The position numbers and the translations under genes were made by a program. A stretch of DNA of 64,000 nt from Cytophagales bacterium (GTDB lineage: Bacteria > Bacteroidota > Bacteroidia > Cytophagales > Spirosomataceae). The DNA lies in assembly GCA_013298125.1 (NCBI GenBank), contig JAAFJP010000001.1, positions 1-64,000 on the forward strand. The letters are read 5' to 3'. Of this stretch, positions 58,180 to 64,000 are shown piece by piece (positions within the stretch are counted from its first letter, which is position 1; each line of letters opens with the position of its first letter). The notes under the pieces were generated by a model, which saw only the letters and a list, made by a program, of their open reading frames with translations, made no database searches and had not been told where the DNA came from.

Positions 58180-58361
58180 TTTTGCAATTATTTTTGAAGT
58201 ATGAGTAACTTTTCAAGAATATCTCTGAAAATAAAGTTATCCATTTCCTTCTCATTCTCCAACTATTTTTTCTAAGTATAAATTAACACCCCAAATAAAT
58301 TTTTACAGTAAAAAATCCCTCATCCCCCCTTTATACACCAAGAACCCCCAATCACAATAAA

Positions 58362-59468
58362 ATGAAACTCAAATATCCTTTCTTGGCAATGCTGACCGTT
58401 GGCTCATTTGTGGGTTTTGCTCAAAATGAGGCAGATTTGAGTCATTTCCCCGAAGGAAAATCTCCGCAAGAAATTGGAAAAAGAATTGCCTCTCATTTTG
58501 TGGAAAGTCCGCACCCACGACAAAATAGAATTATTTATCCAGAGGTTTGTGCATGGTATGGGGCTTTGACTTTTGCTCATTTAAGTCAGGATAAAACCCT
58601 CTCCAATCAATTAGAACAGCGTTTTGAGAAATTGATTAATCAAGAAGCAAGTCTAATTCCGATTCCAAATCACGTGGACTTTAACGTTTTTGGAGCGATT
58701 CCTTTGCAATTATTTTTAGAAACTAAAAAGGATTCTTACCTAAAAATGGGTTTGGCAATTGCTGATACACAATGGGTTGCTCCCTGGGGCGAGAAAATTA
58801 CGTCCGAATCTCAAACGTATTTTCAGAAGGGTTACACGTGGCAAACTCGCTTGTGGATAGATGATATGTACATGATTACTGCCGTGCAAGCTCAGGCGTT
58901 TCGGGCAACGGGCGAGGCGAAATACATCAATCGGGCGGCGAAGGAAATGGTGATGTATTTGGATAGTTTGCAACGTCCCAATGGCTTGTTTTTTCACGCT
59001 CCCGATGTTCCCTATTTTTGGAGTCGGGGCAATGGTTGGATGGCGGCTGGGATGGCTGAATTGTTGAGAGATTTACCCAAAAACAATCCCGATTATCCAA
59101 GGATTATGAAGGGCTACAAAACCATGATGGCATCTTTATTGAAATACCAAGCCGAAGACGGAATGTGGCGACAATTGGTGGATGACCCAAACTCATGGAA
59201 CGAAACTTCGGGTACAGGAATGTTCACTTTTGCGATGATTACGGGCGTAAAAAACGGTTGGCTCAATAAGAAAACCTACGGAAAAGCTGCCCGTAAAGCA
59301 TGGTTAAGCCTTATTTCGTACATTGACGACAAAAACGACATCCGTGAAGTTTGCGAAGGAACAAACAAGAAAAACGACCATCAATATTATTTAGATAGAA
59401 AAAGAATTATAGGCGATATGCACGGACAAGCACCTGTACTTTGGTGTGCATCGGCACTTTTAAGGTAG
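58362..59468 (+). CDS. Unsaturated rhamnogalacturonyl hydrolase-like glycosidase, GH105/GH88
   Basis: A 368-residue exported (alpha/alpha)6-barrel enzyme. Signal peptide ends near GFAQ. Typical GH105/88 residues: catalytic Asp in RLWIDDMYMI (D167/D168, following the QTRLWxDD motif), VPYFWSRGNGWMAAG, and the C-terminal DMHGQAPVLWCASALL. Enzymes of this family remove unsaturated glucuronyl or galacturonyl residues left by pectate or rhamnogalacturonan lyases. The uxaC and exuT-like genes follow on the same strand beyond a lipoprotein gene, giving a hexuronate-use neighbourhood. Confidence 0.93.
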   Translation: MKLKYPFLAMLTVGSFVGFAQNEADLSHFPEGKSPQEIGKRIASHFVESPHPRQNRIIYPEVCAWYGALTFAHLSQDKTLSNQLEQRFEKLINQEASLIPIPNHVDFNVFGAIPLQLFLETKKDSYLKMGLAIADTQWVAPWGEKITSESQTYFQKGYTWQTRLWIDDMYMITAVQAQAFRATGEAKYINRAAKEMVMYLDSLQRPNGLFFHAPDVPYFWSRGNGWMAAGMAELLRDLPKNNPDYPRIMKGYKTMMASLLKYQAEDGMWRQLVDDPNSWNETSGTGMFTFAMITGVKNGWLNKKTYGKAARKAWLSLISYIDDKNDIREVCEGTNKKNDHQYYLDRKRIIGDMHGQAPVLWCASALLR

Positions 59469-59482
59469 AGATTCATCGGTAG

Positions 59483-59675
59483 TAAATAGCCCAACGGGCT
59501 TAAATCCGAATAGCCGTAGGTGCAACCTACGGTGAAATTACAAGCGTGTAAAACAACCCCGAAGAGGGTTGAATCATTAGTTTATTTAACCCTCTTCGGG
59601 GTTGGGGTATTCAAATATCATTGTACCGTAGGTTGCACCTACGGCTATTCACATTTAAGCCCGTTGGGCTATTTT
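59483..59675. repeat. Large nested palindrome P, copy 1
   Basis: Three nested arm pairs: agcccaacgggcttaaat / atttaagcccgttgggct (outer), gaatagccgtaggtgcaacc / ggttgcacctacggctattc (middle), and aaccccgaagagggtt / aaccctcttcggggtt (inner) around a loop with gaatcattagtttattt. About 190 bp. Copy 2 at 60188-60377 is the same element in the opposite orientation. Confidence 0.95.
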
Positions 59676-59688
59676 ACGAAAATAAATT

Positions 59689-60183
59689 ATGAAAAAAGTC
59701 GTGTTCATTTTAGGACTGTATCTTCTTCAATCCTGTGGAAAAACAGAAAATAAAAGTGTTATGACAACGCTGGATACTTCACAATATGTTATTATCAAGT
59801 TGGATTCATCAGAAAAAAGTAAAGAATTTAAGATAAGTGCTAAGGATATAAATGAGGCTGAGGAACTACTTGCGGATTGTGTGAAAGAGTATAATTCTAA
59901 ACAATTGAAAGAATACGAAAAAGCTATCAAAGATTATCCACAATATAAGATTGAAAAATCACAGTTTTTCATTGATTTGAAAAATTACAAACGACAATAT
60001 GTTGGGACATATAATTTCTATGGTGGCAAAGAAATTTTTATTAATTGTTTTTGTGATTATGATAGTAATTATTGGAGAAAAGAAATTGTACGTGTATTTG
60101 ATGGAGGAAATTGCTTTTTCAATTTAAAAGTAAATTTAACACTAAATAAATATTTTGATTTCAATGTTAATGGGATAGGTTAG
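59689..60183 (+). CDS. Lipoprotein of unknown function between two inverted palindromes
   Basis: A 164-residue lipoprotein. Lipobox LLQSC at residues ~12-16. The mature part has a helical stretch (DINEAEELLADCVKEYNSKQ) and a beta-rich C-terminus (KRQYVGTYNFYGGKEIFINC, FCDYDSNYWRKEIVRVFDGG, NCFFNLKVNL). I recall similar small lipoproteins with the DGGNCFFNLKVNL end as widespread hypothetical proteins in Bacteroidota. The start is 13 bases after palindrome copy 1 and the stop 4 bases before copy 2. Codon use is AT-rich like its neighbours. Whether the palindromes move with the gene is unknown. Confidence 0.8.
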   Translation: MKKVVFILGLYLLQSCGKTENKSVMTTLDTSQYVIIKLDSSEKSKEFKISAKDINEAEELLADCVKEYNSKQLKEYEKAIKDYPQYKIEKSQFFIDLKNYKRQYVGTYNFYGGKEIFINCFCDYDSNYWRKEIVRVFDGGNCFFNLKVNLTLNKYFDFNVNGIG

Positions 60184-60187
60184 AAGG

Positions 60188-60377
60188 TTTAGCCCAACGG
60201 GCTTAAATATGAATAACCGTATGTGTAACTTACGGTACAGCGTTAATTGAGTACCATAACCCCGAAGTGGGTTAAATAAACGACTGATTCAACCCACTTC
60301 GGGGTTGTTATGTACGCATATAATTCCCCGTAGGTTGCACTTACGGCTATTCATCTTTAAGCCCGTTGGGCTATTTT
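60188..60377. repeat. Large nested palindrome P, copy 2 (inverted)
   Basis: Outer arms agcccaacgggcttaaat / tttaagcccgttgggct, weakened middle arms (gaataaccgtatgtgtaact / ggttgcacttacggctattc), inner arms aaccccgaagtgggtt / aacccacttcggggtt. Its reverse complement aligns with copy 1 along its length, including the loop (gaatcagtcgtttattt versus gaatcattagtttattt). The inner arm differs from copy 1 by one compensated base pair. Confidence 0.95.
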
Positions 60378-60442
60378 GACCGCAAATTGCTAAATATTCA
60401 AAATGAAATTAAACGGATTAAAATCTGTCGAAAATAAATAAA

Positions 60443-61843
60443 ATGAAACAATTTTTAAACGAAGATTTCCTTCTCCAAACCCCCACAGCCAGCCGACTTT
60501 ACCACGAGTTTGCGAAGGATATGCCTATCATTGATTATCACAATCACTTACCGCCCGACCAAATTGCTGGTAATAAGAATTTTGAAAATCTTACCCAAAT
60601 TTGGCTCTACGGCGACCACTATAAATGGCGAGCGATGCGGGCAAATGGCATAAATGAAAAGTTTTGTACGGGTAACGGAACAGACTACGCAAAGTTTGAG
60701 AAGTGGGCAGAGACTGTCCCTTATACGTTACGTAATCCTTTGTACCACTGGACGCATTTGGAATTGCAACGCTATTTTGACGAATACGAAACACTGAATC
60801 CAAAGAATGCTAAACGGATTTATGAAGAATGTTCCGCCAAGATTCAAACACCCGAATTTTCTGTGAGAAGTTTACTCTCAAAAATGAAAGTAGAAGTGGC
60901 TTGTACGACAGACGACCCGCTGGATTCTTTGGAACATCATCAGGCAATTATAAAAGATGGAACTTGTAGCACGAAGGTTTTACCCACTTTTCGTCCTGAT
61001 AAATTTATCTTGATTGAGAATCCAAATTTTGCAGATTTCGTGTTAAAATTAGGTTCAATTACCAATCTGGATATAAATTCCTATTCCGAATTATTGAAGG
61101 CTCTTCGGATGCGGGTGGACTTTTTTGCTTCTTTGGGATGTCGTTTGGCAGACCACGGTTTGGAGCAAATTTATGCCATTAATTTTACCGAAGAAACTGC
61201 CAATTTGGTTTTCCAGAAAGTAATTTCAAAACAAAATATCACGTCTCAGGAGGGTTTGACCTACAAATCTGCCATCCTTCATGCTTTGGGTGTGATGTAT
61301 CACGACTTGGGTTGGACACAGCAATTTCACTTGGGAGCGATGCGAAATAACAACAGTCGTGCCTTGCGTACGTTAGGTCCAGACACAGGTTGGGACTCAA
61401 TGGGTGACTGGTCGCAAGCACAGAGTTTATCTAAATTCTTAGGTCGTTTAGATGAAAATGACCAATTGGCAAAAACGATTTTATACAACCTCAATCCAAA
61501 AGAAAATGACGTTTTTGCTACCATGATAGGCAATTTCAATGATGGCTCGATGGCGGGTAAAATTCAGTTCGGTTCTGGTTGGTGGTTTTTAGACCAAAAG
61601 GACGGCATGGAACGACAAATGAATTCGCTTTCAAATATGGGGCTATTGAGTCGTTTTGTAGGAATGCTAACGGATTCACGTAGTTTTTTATCCTTTCCAA
61701 GACATGAATATTTCCGTAGAATTCTTTGTAATCTTTTAGGAAACGAAATCGAAAATGGCGAATTGCCTAATGACATCGAATGGATTGGGCAGATGGTTCA
61801 GAATATTTGTTATTATAATGCGAAAAATTATTTTCAGTTTTAG
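60443..61843 (+). CDS. uxaC: Glucuronate/galacturonate isomerase
   Basis: A 466-residue cytosolic enzyme that isomerises D-glucuronate to D-fructuronate and D-galacturonate to D-tagaturonate. Amidohydrolase-like uronate isomerase signatures: IIDYHNHLPPDQIAGNKNFE (HxH metal ligands), WLYGDHYKWRAMRANGI, CTTDDPLDSLEHH, FRPDK, LGAMRNNNSRALRTLGPDTG WDS and FPRHEYFRRIL near the C-terminus. Length matches UxaC. An exuT-like permease follows on the same strand across a G/C-run palindrome that begins 2 bases after the stop. The dehydratase uxaA lies far upstream. Confidence 0.96.
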   Translation: MKQFLNEDFLLQTPTASRLYHEFAKDMPIIDYHNHLPPDQIAGNKNFENLTQIWLYGDHYKWRAMRANGINEKFCTGNGTDYAKFEKWAETVPYTLRNPLYHWTHLELQRYFDEYETLNPKNAKRIYEECSAKIQTPEFSVRSLLSKMKVEVACTTDDPLDSLEHHQAIIKDGTCSTKVLPTFRPDKFILIENPNFADFVLKLGSITNLDINSYSELLKALRMRVDFFASLGCRLADHGLEQIYAINFTEETANLVFQKVISKQNITSQEGLTYKSAILHALGVMYHDLGWTQQFHLGAMRNNNSRALRTLGPDTGWDSMGDWSQAQSLSKFLGRLDENDQLAKTILYNLNPKENDVFATMIGNFNDGSMAGKIQFGSGWWFLDQKDGMERQMNSLSNMGLLSRFVGMLTDSRSFLSFPRHEYFRRILCNLLGNEIENGELPNDIEWIGQMVQNICYYNAKNYFQF

Positions 61844-61844
61844 T

Positions 61845-61949
61845 AGCCCCCTGCCCCCAGAGGGGGAGTTTACCACAACATAATATCCTAAAATCAATAA
61901 TTATGAGTTTAAAATCGGAATCAACTCCCCCTCTGGGGGTAGGGGGGCT
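61845..61949. repeat. G/C-run palindrome spanning the uxaC end and the permease start
   Basis: Left arm agccccctgcccccagaggg plus ggagttt (61846-61872) and right arm aactccccctctgggggtag plus gggggct (61923-61949). The loop of about 50 bases contains the ATG (61903) used by the permease. It belongs to the same C-run/G-run class as the elements in mobA and queA. Confidence 0.92.
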
Positions 61950-63222
61950 TTCAATCGGAAAGTACCGCTGGACAATCGTAGCATTGCTATTTTTTGCCAC
62001 CACCATCAACTACCTCGACCGTCAAGTGATTGGTCTATTAAAACCTACGCTCGAAAAGCAATTTAGCTGGTCTGAAAAAGATTACAGCTATATCGTGATC
62101 TCCTTTCAAGCTGCCTACGCATTCAGTTTGTTAGTTTTTGGAGGAATTATTGACAAAATCGGAACAAAATCTGGTTATATTGTTTCCATTATTATGTGGA
62201 GTTTGGCGGCAATTGCTCATGCTTTTGCTAAATCAACTTTTGGATTTGGCGTTGCCCGTGCGGCATTGGGTTTGGGTGAGGCAGGAAATTTTCCAGCCGC
62301 CATTAAGGCAACTGCCGAGTGGTTTCCGAAGAAAGAGAGAGCCTTAGCCACAGGAATTTTCAACTCAGGGGCAAATATTGGGGCGGTCGTCGCTCCCGTC
62401 TTAGTACCTTGGATTTTGGGGATTTATGGTTGGGAAATGGCATTTATTGTAACGGGAGCAATTGGTTTTGTATGGCTAATTTTTTGGTGGATTTACTACG
62501 AAAAACCCTCTAATCAACCCAAATTAAGCAAAGAAGAATTTGATTATATTCACAGTGATAACGAAGAAGTAGATGCAAACGAAAAACCTGTGGCATGGTT
62601 AAAACTCTTCGGAATTCGTCAGACTTGGGCATTCTTTTTTGGTAAAATGCTTACCGACCCAATTTGGTGGTTTTTCCTATTCTGGTTGCCTTCGTATTTT
62701 TCAACAACCTTCAATTTAGACTTAAAAAAACCAAGTTTACCCTTGATTATTGTTTATACCGCCACAACGATTGGTAGCATCGGAGGCGGATATTTATCTG
62801 GATATTTCATTAAAAAGGGCTGGCAAATTCATAAAGCCCGCAAGATTTCGATGTTGATTTTTGCGATATGCGTTGTACCCATCATGGCGGCTCGTTACGC
62901 TACGGATATATGGCAGGCGGTGGCTCTTATCAGCTTGGCGGCGGCGGCTCATCAGGCATGGAGTGCTAATATCTATACGGTTGCCTCGGATATGTTCCCA
63001 AAGAAAGCCATCAGTTCTGTAATTGGTATTGGTGGAATGGCTGGTTCAGTTGGCGGGATTGTTTTTCCTTTGATAGTAGGCTCATTATTAGATAGTTACA
63101 AAGCATCAGGTGATATAAATTCGGGGTATAATATCATCTTTTTGATGTGTGGAAGTGCGTATCTATTGGCATGGTTTATTATGAATTTCTTTGCTCCTAA
63201 GAATGAGCGGGTGGTGATTTAG
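61903..63222 (+). CDS. exuT: MFS hexuronate transporter (ExuT-like)
   Basis: A 439-residue major facilitator of the anion:cation symporter group with 12 predicted membrane helices. It has the MFS signatures DRQVIGLLKPTLEKQF (first loop) and GLGEAGNFPAAIKATAEWFPKKERALATG, the ACS/ExuT-type segment after helix 4, with FNSGANIGAVVAPVLVPWI. It would import galacturonate or glucuronate for the upstream uxaC product route. Residues ~6-18 (ESTPPLGVGGLS) are encoded by a palindrome; the permease proper begins about residue 19 (IGKYRWTIVALLFF). The element thus supplies the start region, and the original start codon is unclear. Confidence 0.92.
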   Translation: MSLKSESTPPLGVGGLSIGKYRWTIVALLFFATTINYLDRQVIGLLKPTLEKQFSWSEKDYSYIVISFQAAYAFSLLVFGGIIDKIGTKSGYIVSIIMWSLAAIAHAFAKSTFGFGVARAALGLGEAGNFPAAIKATAEWFPKKERALATGIFNSGANIGAVVAPVLVPWILGIYGWEMAFIVTGAIGFVWLIFWWIYYEKPSNQPKLSKEEFDYIHSDNEEVDANEKPVAWLKLFGIRQTWAFFFGKMLTDPIWWFFLFWLPSYFSTTFNLDLKKPSLPLIIVYTATTIGSIGGGYLSGYFIKKGWQIHKARKISMLIFAICVVPIMAARYATDIWQAVALISLAAAAHQAWSANIYTVASDMFPKKAISSVIGIGGMAGSVGGIVFPLIVGSLLDSYKASGDINSGYNIIFLMCGSAYLLAWFIMNFFAPKNERVVI

Positions 63223-63345
63223 AGGAGTTTGATAATTCTGAAGGGATTTAGATGAATATCTATAAACTGTGTTTAATTTACTGCCATTTTTTATCAATTG
63301 ATATAAATCATTGGTTCTCTAACAGTTTTTATAGAACGATAAATG

Positions 63346-63410
63346 TAGGAACGAATAGCATTTGTCCATCCCTTTAATTGGACATCGTACGAATGCTATT
63401 CGTAGCTACC
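63346..63410. repeat. acgaatagcatt palindrome
   Basis: acgaatagcatt (63351-63362) pairs with aatgctattcgt (63392-63403), with an inner gtcca / tggac arm. It lies in the gap between the permease and the next gene, which converge. Confidence 0.75.
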
Positions 63411-63456
63411 ACAAGAATTTTTAGACAATCAAATGTTTTGATATAAATATAAATCA

Positions 63457-63801
63457 TTAGTCATTTTTTTGTCTTTGAAATAAGAAATAAATTAATGTCA
63501 TCAATGCGGGTCCAAATATGTAAATGTAGTTCAAGATGCGTTCATTTTTAAAGTATGGCATATTTGAGGTAGAGAATAGAACTACTAATAAAGTTGAAAA
63601 ATATATGATGATTAGTTTAAGCCTTTGACCTTTTTTTGCTTTAAATGAAAATACCCAAAAGAGGAAAAATATTATTGAAACAAATTGTCCAATTAATGGT
63701 AATAAAATTTCCTCTCCATGTGCTAATACGTGAAATGGCGTTAGTAGAATCAAGACGATTGGAATTAGTTTTTGTTGATTCATTGGGAATAGGATTTTCA
63801 A
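63457..63801 (-). CDS. Small multi-pass membrane protein
   Basis: A 114-residue protein with about four hydrophobic stretches (near residues 10-27, 35-52, 62-80, 91-108). The first, PIVLILLTPFHVLA followed by HGEE, could be a signal peptide if the second Met is the start. No known motif. AT-rich like its surroundings. Convergent with the permease gene and followed upstream by another minus-strand gene end. Function unknown. Confidence 0.65.
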   Translation of the reverse strand: MKILFPMNQQKLIPIVLILLTPFHVLAHGEEILLPLIGQFVSIIFFLFWVFSFKAKKGQRLKLIIIYFSTLLVVLFSTSNMPYFKNERILNYIYIFGPALMTLIYFLFQRQKND

Positions 63802-63843
63802 TTGAATTAAATATTTTCGTATAACTTGACCTGTGAGAGGTGA

Positions 63844-64000
63844 TTAACTCAATAGATGATTTTCATTCTTTACTCTTACTTTCTTTTTTTTGAGTTCATC
63901 TTTAAGTTTTAACCATGTAGAATCTCCCAAGGAGCTTGAAGAATATAGTTTGCTTCGATTGTCCTTTGTTATTATTTTGAGACAATTAGGATATTTCGAT
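63844..64000 (-). CDS. C-terminal end of an uncharacterised protein (partial)
   Basis: The minus frame ending at TAA 63844-63846 stays open to the window edge, 52 codons: ...KYPNCLKIITKDNRSKLYSS then a lysine-rich tail closing KNENHLLS. The start lies beyond the window. No family recognised; the tail is basic and probably soluble. It would be upstream of the small membrane protein gene on the same strand. Confidence 0.5.
   Translation of the reverse strand, partial: SKYPNCLKIITKDNRSKLYSSSSLGDSTWLKLKDELKKKKVRVKNENHLLS

Noticed and set aside
59483-60377. A composite transposon with the P palindromes as terminal repeats
   Set aside because: No transposase is encoded between or next to them and no target-site duplication could be recognised, so only the flanking arrangement is reported.

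Overview
The window looks like a chromosomal segment of a low-GC member of the Bacteroidota, most likely a Cytophagia/Spirosomaceae-type bacterium. This rests on a secreted protein with a type IX secretion (T9SS) sorting tail, several -7 boxes of the Bacteroidota form TAnnTTTG, the general lack of Shine-Dalgarno sequences, PD40/OmpA and VPS10-like surface proteins, and a dense load of intergenic palindromes. No phage, integrase, transposase, tRNA or CRISPR array was seen. A few degraded gene ends are present.

Layout. 1-1300: end of an rRNA operon (23S tail, 5S), a gene remnant and a tiny membrane protein. 1713-3814: LytTR regulator and histidine kinase. 4296-5948: altronate dehydratase. 6204-8692: molybdenum cofactor genes mobA and moaC (minus strand) facing away from moeA. 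8780-14851: frameshifted YkgJ-type protein, rarA, queA, a DUF1648-like protein, a PduO-type cobalamin adenosyltransferase and ilvE. 15081-17825: NarL-type two-component system with a multi-pass membrane protein. 18148-27538: cell-envelope block (metallophosphoesterase, class A serine hydrolase, NlpC/P60 peptidase, helical repeat protein, lgt, two rhodaneses, a T9SS-exported protein, a PASTA protein). 27862-33552: htpG, a small-gene pair, a large OmpA protein and small proteins. 34019-38104: 1361-residue Asp-box/beta-helix exoprotein. 38248-42628: four-gene cluster around a dipeptide epimerase. 42800-48252: secreted proteins, lipoproteins and miaA. 48774-53178: a lysine catabolism set (aminoadipate semialdehyde dehydrogenase, DUF1338/HglS, saccharopine dehydrogenase) interrupted by an inverted nucleotidyltransferase pair. 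53407-64000: sugar dehydrogenase, alpha-L-fucosidase, a PIN toxin-antitoxin pair, GH105 hydrolase, uxaC and a hexuronate transporter.

How the genes fit together. GH105, uxaC, the exuT-like permease and the distant uxaA point to use of pectin-derived hexuronates; uxaB and kdgK/kdgA are not in the window. The HglS, AASADH and saccharopine dehydrogenase genes would take saccharopine to 2-aminoadipate and, after a transamination, 2-oxoadipate to 2-hydroxyglutarate. The NlpC/P60 peptidase, epimerase, DUF4846 and serine hydrolase genes suggest turnover of wall peptides.

The most unusual layer is the palindromic DNA. At least ten sequence families of 70-380 bp inverted repeats occupy the gaps. Several run into genes: one adds 34 in-frame residues inside QueA, one forms most of the first 40 residues of MobA, one supplies the amino end of the hexuronate permease, and others supply the last codons of an aminotransferase and a kinase. 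Two about 190-bp elements in opposite orientation tightly bracket a lipoprotein gene, and their stems differ by a compensated base pair.
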